64,000 nt of DNA from Melastoma dodecandrum (GCA_029817715.1 JARUPY010000090.1:310001-374000); one strand, 5' to 3'; numbered from the stretch's first letter, positions 39,569 to 47,602 are shown. Notes: generated by a model from the letters alone, not told the origin. Numbers and translations: made by a program.

Positions 39569-40585
39569 TTAACCCGCGCCTCCGACCCTCTGCGCGACCC
39601 GTTGCAGGTCGCCTTGCGCCGCCCGGTGCACGCGCCGTGCCGGAGCCGGCGTCACGGCAAGCGACGCATCGGCGCCGAGCACGATCCGCGCTCCGCCGAG
39701 GGTCGCGCGGTGCGGCCGGCCGCCCGCCAGCGCGGCGGCGACGGCCTCCGTGAGCCGCTCGAGCCGCTCGAGCCGCAGCCTGCCCGGCGCGATGGCGTCG
39801 ATCTTTCGGCGGAGCAGGCGCAGCAGGATTTCCGGCTGCAGGTCGCTGCCCGCGAGCTGCAGCGCGTCGCCTTTGGACGGCAGCGCAGCCGCGACGCGGT
39901 CCGCCTCGGCCTCGAGCGCCGCATCGGCGCGCCCAGCGCGGCGGGCGAGGCGCAGGAGCGCGGTCGTGTCGAGGCCGAGCCGCGACAACTCGGCGTGCTG
40001 GCCGCGTAGCCGGGCGCGGGCATAGGCGGGATCGCGGTTCGACGGGTCGTCGACGGTGGCGAGACCGACTTCTGCGCATAGGGCGACGAGCGCCGCCTTG
40101 GGCACGTCGAGCAGCGGGCGCACCAGCGTCACGCCGGAGGCGAGCGGCGTTTCGCGTCGCATGCCGGCGAGACCGCCGATGCCGCTGCCGCGCGTCAGCC
40201 GCATCAGCACCGTCTCGGCCTGATCGTCGGCGTGGTGCGCGGTGAGGATCTGCGCCGCCCCGACGGCACGGGCGTGGGCGACGAGCAGGGCGTAGCGCGC
40301 GGCGCGGGCACGCTCCTGGATGCGGGTGCGCGGCTTGTCGCCGGTCCAGGCGAGCGTCGCGTGCGGCAGGCCGAGCGTGCGCGCCGCCGCCGCGACGAGC
40401 CTGGCCTCGGCGGCGGACTCGCGCCGCAGCCCGTGGTCGACCGTGGCGACGTGGAGCTTCGGGGCGTGGGGCAGCACCGCGGCCCAGCGGGCGGCCAGCC
40501 ACATCAGCGCCATCGAGTCGGGGCCGCCCGATACGGCGAGCAGCAGGGCCGGCGCGGCCTCGAGGCGCGCAAACGCCGCAGCCAC
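39569..40585 (-). CDS. tilS: tRNA(Ile)-lysidine synthetase
   Basis: TilS (338 residues) modifies the wobble cytidine of tRNA-Ile2 to lysidine, so that it reads AUA. The N-type ATP pyrophosphatase motif is [14 protein letters not shown], with later [20 protein letters not shown]. It ends soon after the first helical domain, so it belongs to the short form lacking the C-terminal tRNA-binding domains of the E. coli enzyme. GTG 40585 follows GGAGAAGGG that is part of an intergenic repeat; upstream codons are only repeat. ftsH is 185 bases downstream. Confidence 0.93.
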   Translation of the reverse strand: MAAAFARLEAAPALLLAVSGGPDSMALMWLAARWAAVLPHAPKLHVATVDHGLRRESAAEARLVAAAARTLGLPHATLAWTGDKPRTRIQERARAARYALLVAHARAVGAAQILTAHHADDQAETVLMRLTRGSGIGGLAGMRRETPLASGVTLVRPLLDVPKAALVALCAEVGLATVDDPSNRDPAYARARLRGQHAELSRLGLDTTALLRLARRAGRADAALEAEADRVAAALPSKGDALQLAGSDLQPEILLRLLRRKIDAIAPGRLRLERLERLTEAVAAALAGGRPHRATLGGARIVLGADASLAVTPAPARRVHRAAQGDLQRVAQRVGGAG

Positions 40586-40586
40586 C

Positions 40587-40734
40587 CCTTCTCCCGCCTG
40601 CGGGAGAAGGTGGCCCGACGAAGTCGGGTCGGATGAGGGGTGATACCGCCTCATCCCCAACCATCCGAGAGGCGGCGTCTCCCCTCATCCGACCCCGCTG
40701 CGCGGGGCCACCTTCTCCCGCGGGCGGGAGAAGG
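40587..40734. repeat. BIME-like inverted repeat pair 3
   Basis: Opposed copies at 40587-40640 (CCCGAC-gaa-GTCGGG subtype) and 40681-40734 (CCCCGC-tgc-GCGGGG subtype) between cpoB and tilS. The left copy abuts the tilS start codon and provides its ribosome site. Confidence 0.9.
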
Positions 40735-40745
40735 GACGGCAGACC

Positions 40746-41816
40746 CTACCCGCACTGCGCGCGCTTCGCCTCGCGCTCGGCGCCGCTCTTCACGTAGGCG
40801 GGGGCGTTCGGATACTTGCGCGTCACCTCGGCGAAGGTGGCGCAGGCCTGCTCTTTCGCGCCGAGCGACTTCAGCGACATGCCGAGGTGCAGCATCGCGT
40901 CGGGCGCGCGGGTCGAGCCCGAGAAGTCGGTCGAGACCTTCAGGTATTGCTCGGCAGCCTCGCGCGAGCGGCCGCGCTGGGCGTAGCTCTCGCCGAGATA
41001 ATAGGTGGCGTCGGCGGCGAGCCGGCTCTTCGGGTTCTTCTGCAGGAAGGCGGCGAAGCTCTTCTCGGCCTCGTCGTACTGCTTGTCGCGGTAGAGGGCG
41101 ACGGCGGCATCGTAGAACTCGCGCGGCGTCGTCGGAGCCGCGGCGCCGACGGCCGCGGCGGGATTGGCGGCGCTGGCGGTGTCGACCGGGCCGCGCGGCG
41201 GCAGACGCAGGGTCGGCGCGGGCGTGTCGTCGCCGCCGTCGGTCTTGCGGAACCGGCCGCCGGCGAGGTCCATCGGCGCGCCGCCGGGATCGTCGTGCTG
41301 CGCCGAGGCCGGCGAGCCCAGCGGCTTCGGCAGGCCGGGATCGCTCTTCGGCGCGGCATCGGGGTCGAACGCCTCGTCGCGGCCCTTGCGCGACGGCTTG
41401 ACGGCCGGCGCCACGTCGGCCGCCGCGGCGCGATCCGGCGCCGGCGCGGCCTCGCTGCGCTTGGCCCGGCCGCCCGACGAGGCGAAGCGGTCGTCGACGT
41501 CGCCCTGGAATTTCTGCAGCTGCTCGATCAGCTTGCGGTTGGCGTTCTGCAGCTCTTCGATCTGGCCCGTCATCTCGCGAATGCGGCCCTCGAGCTTGCC
41601 GACGCGCACGCCGAGCCCAGCCGAATCCGTCGGGGCGCCGTATCCGCCGCCGCCGCGATCGTAGCCGCCGCCACCGGCATCGGGCTGCTCGTAGCCGCCG
41701 GCGCCGTTGTCCTGGCCGTAAGCGGGCGGGTCGCGCCCATAGTCCTGCGCGGCGGCCGGCAGGGCCGCGAGCGGCGCAAAGAGCAGCGCGGCGACGAGGA
41801 GGCGGGGCGACATCAT
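40746..41816 (-). CDS. cpoB: Tol-Pal system coordinator CpoB (YbgF)
   Basis: A 356-residue periplasmic protein. A signal peptide (LLVAALLFAPLAALPAAAQ) is followed by a Gly/Tyr-rich stretch and a coiled coil (RVGKLEGRIREMTGQIEELQ). A low-complexity linker comes next, and C-terminal TPR repeats start near residue 235 (FYDAAVALYRDKQYDEAEKS; ATYYLGESYAQRGRSREAAE). CpoB trimerises through its coiled coil and links PBP1B to Tol-Pal during division. pal and tolB are not in the window, but the following tilS-ftsH order supports the assignment. ATG 41813 is an alternative start. Confidence 0.9.
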   Translation of the reverse strand: MMSPRLLVAALLFAPLAALPAAAQDYGRDPPAYGQDNGAGGYEQPDAGGGGYDRGGGGYGAPTDSAGLGVRVGKLEGRIREMTGQIEELQNANRKLIEQLQKFQGDVDDRFASSGGRAKRSEAAPAPDRAAAADVAPAVKPSRKGRDEAFDPDAAPKSDPGLPKPLGSPASAQHDDPGGAPMDLAGGRFRKTDGGDDTPAPTLRLPPRGPVDTASAANPAAAVGAAAPTTPREFYDAAVALYRDKQYDEAEKSFAAFLQKNPKSRLAADATYYLGESYAQRGRSREAAEQYLKVSTDFSGSTRAPDAMLHLGMSLKSLGAKEQACATFAEVTRKYPNAPAYVKSGAEREAKRAQCG

Positions 41817-41888
41817 CGGGGCAAGTCCGGCAACAACGATCTGGGCCGCATCAGGCGCTGGAAAGCGGGCGGATTTTGGGGCGGAGAA

Positions 41889-42686
41889 TCAACCCTCCGC
41901 CCGCTCCCGCGTGTGCGGCACGCTGGCGGGGATGTTGCGCATGATCAGGCCGTAGACCCGCGCCGGCAGGAAGCGGCCCAGCACCGCGCCGGCGTGGAGC
42001 CACCAGGGGAAGGCGATCGTCGCGTGGCCCTTGGCGAGGCGGCGCTTGATCAGCGCGGCCGCCTGCGCATCGGTCAGCTCGCCGGGCTTGGCGGCGGTGA
42101 TCGAGTCGTTGAGCGGCGTCTTCACGAAGCCGGCGACGATCAGGCTGACGATCACGCCCCTCGCCTCGAGCCGCGGGCGGATCGACTCGGCCCAGGCGTG
42201 CACCGCCGACTTGGTCAGGCAATAGGCGGGCGAATAGGGGAGGCCGTGCACCCCGGCGATCGAGCCGACGAAGGCGAGCTGGCCGCGCCCGCGCGCCGCC
42301 ATCCGCGCGATCAGCGGCTCGGCGGTGTTGAGCACGCCGAGGAGATTGGTGGCGATGATCGCGCGCACGGCCTCCGGCTCCTCGGCGAGCTCGCCGGGGG
42401 CGAGGCCGGTGGTGATCCCGGCATTGGCGATCGCCAGGTCGAGCGGGCCGCTGGCGTCGGCGGCGGCGATGAAGGCGGCCATGGCGTCGCGGTCGCGCAC
42501 GTCGATCGTGCCGGTCTCGACGTGCGCGCCCTTTGCGCGCGCGGCGGCGGCGGTGGCTTCGAGGCGGGCGGCGTCGCGGCCGACCAGCACGAGGCGGATG
42601 CCGGGCGCCGCATAGGCCAGCGCCAGCGCGCGACCGATGCCGCTCGATGCGCCGGTGACGAGGACGGCGCGCGGCTCGAGCCTCAA
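41889..42686 (-). CDS. Short-chain dehydrogenase/reductase
   Basis: A 265-residue classical SDR. The cofactor site is VLVTGASSGIGRALALAY, the structural NAG motif is AIANAGITTG, and catalysis uses Ser in FVGSIAGVHG and the YxxxK motif YCLTK. In this setting it probably reduces a 3-ketoacyl chain made by the ketosynthase, a FabG-like role that is inferred. TTG 42686 shares TTGA with the stop of the hydratase gene, so the two are coupled. The C-terminal WWLHAGAVLGRFLPARVYGL is unusually hydrophobic for an SDR and may touch membrane. Confidence 0.86.
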   Translation of the reverse strand: MRLEPRAVLVTGASSGIGRALALAYAAPGIRLVLVGRDAARLEATAAAARAKGAHVETGTIDVRDRDAMAAFIAAADASGPLDLAIANAGITTGLAPGELAEEPEAVRAIIATNLLGVLNTAEPLIARMAARGRGQLAFVGSIAGVHGLPYSPAYCLTKSAVHAWAESIRPRLEARGVIVSLIVAGFVKTPLNDSITAAKPGELTDAQAAALIKRRLAKGHATIAFPWWLHAGAVLGRFLPARVYGLIMRNIPASVPHTRERAEG

Positions 42687-43072
42687 GACACGAAGGCCTC
42701 GGCGAGGCAGACCAGCTTGGCCCCGCGCTTGACGGTCAGCCGCACCACGGCCGGCGCGCCCGGCGTCGCCTGCACGACCTTGCCGGTCACCTCGAAGGTC
42801 TCGCCGGTCAGCACCGGCTCGACGAACTTCGCGGCGATCTTTCCGACGAGAGCCTCCGGCCGCCAGGCGCGGACGTAGGGTTCGAGGCAGGCCATGATCA
42901 GCATGCCGTGGATCGGCGGCGCGGCCAGACCGGCCTTGGCGGCGATCGCCGGGTCGAGGTGCAGTGGGTTGTCGTCGCCGGAGGCGGCCGCGTAGGCGGC
43001 GAGGTCGGCGGCCTCGAACGGGCCGTAGCTTCGCGGCGCGAGCTGGTCGCCGCGGGCGATCGGTGCGCTCAT
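42683..43072 (-). CDS. MaoC-like (R)-specific hydratase
   Basis: A 129-residue single hot-dog domain. The hydratase-2 motif with catalytic Asp and His is SGDDNPLHLDPAIAAKAGL, followed by PPIHGMLIMA. It would dehydrate or hydrate 3-hydroxyacyl thioesters. The gene precedes the SDR with a TTGA overlap and follows repeat pair 4, which separates it from the upstream ketosynthase genes by 189 bases. Confidence 0.85.
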   Translation of the reverse strand: MSAPIARGDQLAPRSYGPFEAADLAAYAAASGDDNPLHLDPAIAAKAGLAAPPIHGMLIMACLEPYVRAWRPEALVGKIAAKFVEPVLTGETFEVTGKVVQATPGAPAVVRLTVKRGAKLVCLAEAFVS

Positions 43073-43085
43073 GGCACGCGCTCGC

Positions 43086-43233
43086 CCTTCTCCCGCCTGC
43101 GGGAGAAGGTGGCCCCGCGAAGCGGGGTCGGATGAGGGGACGTGCCGCTTGCGCTCGGACCGGGAGAGTTGCGGCAACGCCCCTCATCCGACCCGACTGC
43201 GTCGGGCCACCTTCTCCCGCAAGCGGGAGAAGG
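43086..43233. repeat. BIME-like inverted repeat pair 4
   Basis: Opposed copies at 43086-43139 (CCCCGC-gaa-GCGGGG subtype) and 43180-43233 (CCCGAC-tgc-GTCGGG subtype), lying inside the lipid/polyketide-like cluster between two hot-dog-type genes. It could attenuate transcription there. Confidence 0.9.
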
Positions 43234-43261
43234 GAGGGCTGTGCGCTCGACCGAGGACGGC

Positions 43262-43645
43262 TCAAGCATCGCGCGCCTCCATGGTCGAGAACAGCCGCAG
43301 CACCGTCTCGATCGTCGCTACGCGGGCGCCGTCGGCGCTCAGCACGCCTTCGGCGACGAGCCGGTCGGGCGCGCTCTCGCGGCGCGCGGTGACGGCGAGC
43401 GCGTAGGTCGCGCCGGCGCGCAGCGGCGCGGCATAGTCGAACGTCTGCGATTCGTGGAAGGGCACGAGGTCGGGCTCGGGCACGAGGGCGGTCAGCGCTG
43501 TGCGGATGTCGGGGCGCGCCATCCAGCGGATCGGCCAGGTGAAGGGCAGCGCGTCGCTCTCGTCGAGCCGCGCGGCGCGGCGGAAGGCCGCGACGTCGTC
43601 CGCGTCCGCCGACACCGCGAAGGTGCCGATGTCGGCGGTGCTCAC
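43262..43645 (-). CDS. Predicted thioester dehydratase-like (hot-dog) protein
   Basis: A 127-residue protein following the ketosynthase with a GTGA overlap (GTG 43645). It contains an LPFTWPIRWMARPDIRTAL stretch and a beta-rich remainder (TYALAVTARRESAPDRLVAE; VATIETVLRLFS) that looks like a hot-dog fold. The catalytic Asp/His pair is not evident, so it may be a non-catalytic subunit or a thioesterase-like partner of the MaoC-like protein. Identification rests mostly on context. Confidence 0.62.
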   Translation of the reverse strand: MSTADIGTFAVSADADDVAAFRRAARLDESDALPFTWPIRWMARPDIRTALTALVPEPDLVPFHESQTFDYAAPLRAGATYALAVTARRESAPDRLVAEGVLSADGARVATIETVLRLFSTMEARDA

Positions 43646-44859
43646 GCCGCGTCCGGCGCCTGCAGGACGAGGACGGCGTTGATGCCCCCGAAGGCGAAGG
43701 AATTGCTCATCGCGGTCTTGATCCGCATCGGCCGCGCCTCGTTGGGAATCGCATCGACCGGGCATTTCTCGTCCGGCTCGAGAAAGTTGATCGTCGGCGG
43801 CGCGACCTGGTCGCGGATGGCGCCCATGGTGACGACGAACTCGAGCGCGCCGGCGGCGCCGAGCCCGTGGCCGTGGATCGGCTTCGTCGAGGAGATGGGT
43901 ACGTGCGCGCCGCGCTCGCCGAACACCTTGTGGAGGGCGGCGGACTCGGTGGAATCGTTGACGATAGTCGCGGTGCCGTGCGCATTGACGTAGTCGATCG
44001 CCTCGGGCCGCACGTCGGCGTCGTCGAGCGCGATGGTCATCGCGCGCGCGGCGCCCTCGACGTCGGGCGCCACCATGTCCCTGGCATCCGTCGTCGTCCC
44101 GTAGCCGGCCAGCACGGCGAGGATCTTGCCGCCGCGCGCCTTCGCATGCTCCTCCGATTCGAGCACCACGACGCCGGCGCCGGCGCCGAGGATCATGCCG
44201 TTGCGTCCCTTCGAGAACGGGCGGCAGAAGTCCGGCGTCATCACGCGCAGCGCTTCCCACGCCAGCATCGCGTTGTTGGTGATGTGGTCCTCGGTGCCGC
44301 CGACGACGGCGACGTCGACGACGCCCGCGCGCACCATCTGCAGACCGATGCCGATCGCCTGCGTCGCCGAGGAGCAGGCCGAGACGACGGCGAAGCTCGG
44401 TCCCTGCAGGCCGTAGCGGATCGACAGGTTGGCGGGGCAGGCACTGGGAATGAGCTTCGGCACCATCAGCGGGTGCGGACGGCCGCCGAGGACGAGAGCC
44501 TTGTGGATGCCCTCCTCGATGGTGATCATGCCGCCGATGCCGGTGCCGATGATCGTCGAGCCGCGCGGGCCGAACCGCGTGTCCCGCGGGAAACCGGCCT
44601 GGGCGATCGCCTCGTCGGCGGCGACCAGCAGGTACTGGCTGACCGGGTCGCAGAGCGGCAGCACGTCCCGCTCGAGATGATCGGTGGCGACGAAACCCTG
44701 AACCTGCGCCGCGATCTTGATGCGGCCGCGGTACTCGTAGGGAAAGACGGGCGGGTTGATGCAGGGTCGCCCGTCGCGGGCGGCGGTCCACAGCGCCTCG
44801 GCACCGACGCCGGCGGCGCTGACCGCGCCGACCCCGGTGACGACGACGCGCTGCTGGCA
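43642..44859 (-). CDS. Beta-ketoacyl-ACP synthase (FabF/NodE-like), start disrupted
   Basis: A condensing enzyme of about 405 residues extending acyl-ACP chains. The catalytic Cys is in SFAVVSACSSATQAIG, the two His in NAHGTAT and STKPIHGHGLGAAG, and the C-terminus has NSFAFGGINAVLVL. The conserved N-terminus (RVVVTGVGAVSAAG) is present at 44850 downwards, but no ATG, GTG or TTG opens this frame after the in-frame TGA at 44860-44862; the nearest ATG (44860) is one base out of frame. The first in-frame start is GTG 44664, which would remove about 65 conserved residues. Either a one-base error or a real mutation is likely. Confidence 0.8.
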   Translation of the reverse strand, partial: CQQRVVVTGVGAVSAAGVGAEALWTAARDGRPCINPPVFPYEYRGRIKIAAQVQGFVATDHLERDVLPLCDPVSQYLLVAADEAIAQAGFPRDTRFGPRGSTIIGTGIGGMITIEEGIHKALVLGGRPHPLMVPKLIPSACPANLSIRYGLQGPSFAVVSACSSATQAIGIGLQMVRAGVVDVAVVGGTEDHITNNAMLAWEALRVMTPDFCRPFSKGRNGMILGAGAGVVVLESEEHAKARGGKILAVLAGYGTTTDARDMVAPDVEGAARAMTIALDDADVRPEAIDYVNAHGTATIVNDSTESAALHKVFGERGAHVPISSTKPIHGHGLGAAGALEFVVTMGAIRDQVAPPTINFLEPDEKCPVDAIPNEARPMRIKTAMSNSFAFGGINAVLVLQAPDAA

Positions 44860-45167
44860 TCAGGCGCCTGTTTTTCCTTGATGATGTAGCTGGCGATGGC
44901 GTCGATCAGGTCCTTGACGTTCTTGGCGTCGTGGAACGGCCCGTCCATCGGGATGTAGACGTCGAACTTGTCCTCGATCGCGGTGAGGATCATCACGATG
45001 TCGATCGACTTCAGGTCGAGGCTCTCGATGGTCGCCTCGGGCGTGACCTTCTCGCGGTCGATCATGCCCTCGGTGACGATCGTGTCGATGATCTTGTTGA
45101 CGAGATCGTCGTGATCGATCGGCGCGTTCTGACCGGCTGCAACGGTCGCCTCGTCCTTGGTGTCCAC
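44860..45167 (-). CDS. Acyl carrier protein, 3' end out of frame
   Basis: A phosphopantetheine-carrier domain of about 100 residues. The segment SLDLKSIDIVMILTAIEDKF contains the attachment Ser within a variant KSID motif (usually DSLD), and VYIPMDG follows. GTG 45167 is preceded by GGGAG at seven bases. At KEK the frame runs past the expected stop and stays open to 44526 through ketosynthase DNA. A one-base change in the AAAAA run at 44871-44875 would end it at TGA 44860. It would carry the chain for the adjacent ketosynthase. Confidence 0.75.
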
Positions 45168-45288
45168 CGACTACTCCCGCTCGTCGTGCCGGGGGCCGGA
45201 CCTTCGGCGAAGCCAGAAGGCCATGCAACCCCGATGTTTGTAAACGTGCCCAGCGGCGGCGCCCGTCTGCGCCACGCCCGCGGAACCG

Positions 45289-45348
45289 CGAAAATCGAGC
45301 GCCCTCCCTAGTCCAATCCGTCGGGCGTGTGAAGGGAGACGCTCGATT
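45289..45348 (-). terminator. Terminator hairpin after carA
   Basis: On the minus strand AATCGAGCG (45340-45348) pairs with CGCTCGATT (45293-45301), extended by AGGGAG/CTCCCT on the inner side. TTTT overlaps the end. It lies 6 to 64 bases after the carA stop, separating carA from the ACP gene. Confidence 0.7.
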
Positions 45349-45353
45349 CCGCT

Positions 45354-46544
45354 TCAGTTCCCGGGTGTGCCTTTGGTCCTGTCCATGAGCTCGGTGAAGC
45401 GCGTGAAGAGGTAGTGGCTGTCTTTCGGCCCCGGCGAGGCCTCGGGGTGGTGCTGCACCGAGAACGCCGGGCGGTCGGTGAGCTCGAGGCCGGAGTTCGA
45501 GCCGTCGAACAGGCTCCTGTGCGTCTCGCGCGCGGTGTCGGGCAGCGAGCCGGCGTCGACCGCGAAGCCGTGGTTCATCGAGACGATCTCGACCTTGTCG
45601 GTCGTGTAGTCCTTGACCGGATGGTTGGCGCCGTGGTGGCCCTGGTGCATCTTCTTGGTCGTCGCGCCGATCGCCAGCGCCATCAGCTGGTGGCCGAGGC
45701 AGATGCCGAAGGTCGGTACCCTGCTGTCGAGGATGTCCTTGATCACCGGAACCGCGTAGGCGCCGGTGGCGGCCGGGTCGCCCGGGCCGTTCGACAGGAA
45801 CACGCCGTCGGGCTTCAGCGCCAGGATGTCGGCGGCGCTCGCGGTCGAGGGCACGACGGTCACCGCGCAGCCGGCATCGGCGAGCAGGCGCAGGATGTTG
45901 CGCTTGATGCCGTAGTCGATCGCCACGACCTTGTAGCGCGGCGCGGTCTGCTTGCCGTAGCCACCTTCGAGGTCCCACACCGTCTCGTCCCATTCGAGAC
46001 GCTGCGCGCTGGTCACGCCAGGCACGAGGTCGAGCCCCTCGACGCCCGACCATCCCGCCGCCTGCGCCTTGAGCGCGTCGAGGTCGAAGACGCCGTCCTC
46101 GGCATGGGCGATGACGGCGTTCGGCATGCCCTTGTCGCGCACCAGGGCGGTGAGCGCGCGGGTGTCGATCCCGGCAAGCCCGATGATGCCGCGGCGCTTC
46201 AGCCAGTCGTCGAAATGCAGGCTCGCGCGATGGTTCGAGGGGCCGGTCACCGTCGCATGCACGACGCAGCCGATCGCCCCCGTCGCCGCGGCGAGGTTCA
46301 GCGACTCGATGTCCTCGTCGTTGGTGCCGACGTTGCCGACATGCGGAAAGGTGAAGGTGAGGATCTGCTGCGCATAGGAGGGATCCGTCAGGATCTCCTC
46401 GTAGCCCGTCATCGCGGTGTTGAAGCAGACCTCGCCGACAGCGCTGCCGGTCGCGCCGAACCCTTCGCCTTCGAGCACGGTGCCGTCGGCAAGCACCAGC
46501 ACGGCCGTCACCTTCGGCTCGGCCCAGCCTTCGTCCTGTATCAT
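45354..46544 (-). CDS. carA: Carbamoyl-phosphate synthase, small subunit
   Basis: CarA (396 residues) hydrolyses glutamine and channels ammonia to CarB for carbamoyl phosphate, used for arginine and pyrimidines. The N-terminal domain has GYEEILTDPSYAQQILTFT. The class-I amidotransferase triad is the Cys in FGICLGHQLMALA and the His/Glu in FSVQHHPEASPGP. ATG 46544 matches family length. carB is not in the window. The following ACP gene is separated by a terminator. Confidence 0.95.
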   Translation of the reverse strand: MIQDEGWAEPKVTAVLVLADGTVLEGEGFGATGSAVGEVCFNTAMTGYEEILTDPSYAQQILTFTFPHVGNVGTNDEDIESLNLAAATGAIGCVVHATVTGPSNHRASLHFDDWLKRRGIIGLAGIDTRALTALVRDKGMPNAVIAHAEDGVFDLDALKAQAAGWSGVEGLDLVPGVTSAQRLEWDETVWDLEGGYGKQTAPRYKVVAIDYGIKRNILRLLADAGCAVTVVPSTASAADILALKPDGVFLSNGPGDPAATGAYAVPVIKDILDSRVPTFGICLGHQLMALAIGATTKKMHQGHHGANHPVKDYTTDKVEIVSMNHGFAVDAGSLPDTARETHRSLFDGSNSGLELTDRPAFSVQHHPEASPGPKDSHYLFTRFTELMDRTKGTPGN

Positions 46545-46644
46545 GCTGCACCTGCTAAGCGCTGGCGACGGACTGGTCAATTGCGGCGTGCGCGGCTCTG
46601 GGGCGACCTGGGCCGGTCTGGGCGTAGGGGTGCGTCGCGCCCAT

Positions 46645-46941
46645 ATGCGGGCGATGACCCGCCTCTCCGTCTCGCTGCCCCTCACGCTCGCGCTCGCCGC
46701 GCCGCTCCCGGCGGTCGCCGCGCAAAGCCTCGTGCCGTCGCCCTACCCAAGTCAGGCGACGGGCGCGGCGCCGCTCAACCCGTCGACGTCGAGCACGACG
46801 CCGTCGCAGAGCCTGGCGCCCACCCCCTATCCGCAGGCGACGCCCGGCTCGCAGGGCAACGCGCCGAATGCGACGATCGGCGGCGCGCAGCAGCGCGTGC
46901 CCTCGACCTACCAGCGCAATTACGGCGTCGAGCAGCACTGA
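46645..46941 (+). CDS. Small secreted protein, paralogue A
   Basis: A 98-residue protein with a signal peptide (LPLTLALAAPLPAVAAQ). The mature part is Pro/Ser/Thr-rich with a repeated phrase, SLVPSPYPSQATGAAPLNP then SLAPTPYPQATPG, and a C-terminal VPSTYQRNYGVEQH. No domain is recognised. It is divergent from carA and overlaps paralogue B by one base (TGATG). ATG 46654 is an alternative start. Confidence 0.7.
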   Translation: MRAMTRLSVSLPLTLALAAPLPAVAAQSLVPSPYPSQATGAAPLNPSTSSTTPSQSLAPTPYPQATPGSQGNAPNATIGGAQQRVPSTYQRNYGVEQH

Positions 46942-47222
46942 TGCGCGGCGTCGCGCTCGCCGGGCTCGCCCTCCTGATGGCCTCGCCGGCCTTCGCGGCG
47001 CAGTCGCTGATCCCCACGCCCTATCCGGAGGCGGTGCCCGGCGCCGCGCCGCTCGATCCCGAGCCGGGCGGGCTCGGCGGCCCGCAGAAGCTGATCGACG
47101 ATCCCTACCCGCAGATCACCGGCGCCGATTCGCAGGGCAATCCGCCGATCTACCGTCACCACCGCCACCAGCGGCTGGTGCCGTCGATCTATCAGCGGAA
47201 ATACCGTGTCGACCGTCCGTGA
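46941..47222 (+). CDS. Small secreted protein, paralogue B
   Basis: A 93-residue protein with a signal peptide (GLALLMASPAFAAQ). It repeats paralogue A's plan: SLIPTPYPEAVPGAAPLDP at the start of the mature chain and LVPSIYQRKYRV near the end, with a His-rich RHHRHQR insert. The pair clearly arose by duplication. No known family is recognised; the signal peptide points to the periplasm or outside. Confidence 0.7.
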   Translation: MRGVALAGLALLMASPAFAAQSLIPTPYPEAVPGAAPLDPEPGGLGGPQKLIDDPYPQITGADSQGNPPIYRHHRHQRLVPSIYQRKYRVDRP

Positions 47223-47235
47223 TATCGAGGCCTCG

Positions 47236-47592
47236 ATGACTTACGCGCGGCTCGATCCGGATGCGGCCTTCGACGCCATCGACGAGGAGATCGCCGACCT
47301 CGTCGACCGGCGCGCCGGCTGCCGCCGCGCGATCGCCGCGTCGCGGGCAGCAATCGTCGGCGGCGCCCTCGTCCTCCTGCTGTCGGCCGGCCTGCCGGCG
47401 CTGAGCGCGCCGACGATCCTCATCGCCGCGCTGACGGCGATGATCGGCGGCACGGTCTGGGCTGGCGCCTCGAAATCGTCGGGCGAGGAGATCGACGCGC
47501 GTCTCGCCGACGCCGAGGCGCGCAAGGCCGCGCTGATCGACCGCGTCGCCGCCGCCAACGGCTGGCGCGACATGACGTTCACGGTGCACTGA
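47236..47592 (+). CDS. Small membrane protein
   Basis: A 118-residue protein with two closely spaced hydrophobic segments (AAIVGGALVLLLSAGLPAL; ILIAALTAMIGGTVWAGA) between a helical N-terminus and a charged C-terminal helix. No family is recognised. ATG 47236 has GAGG five bases upstream; GTG 47206 would overlap paralogue B. It seems cotranscribed with the two secreted proteins and converges on the TonB-like gene. Confidence 0.6.
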   Translation: MTYARLDPDAAFDAIDEEIADLVDRRAGCRRAIAASRAAIVGGALVLLLSAGLPALSAPTILIAALTAMIGGTVWAGASKSSGEEIDARLADAEARKAALIDRVAAANGWRDMTFTVH

Positions 47593-47602
47593 CGCGGGAA
47601 TC

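Noticed and set aside
37458..40688. FtsH with a 430-residue N-terminal extension
   Set aside because: The upstream part of that frame overlaps tilS and repeat DNA; FtsH homology begins at ATG 39383 with its first membrane helix.
43262..44860. One long frame joining ATG 44860 to the hot-dog-type gene
   Set aside because: The first 400 codons are an Arg-rich misframe of the ketosynthase; only the last 127 residues look real. It was kept as evidence of the junction problem.
44526..45167. Genuine 213-residue ACP fusion protein
   Set aside because: After about 100 residues the sequence becomes Ser/Arg/Pro-rich misframed ketosynthase, not a domain.
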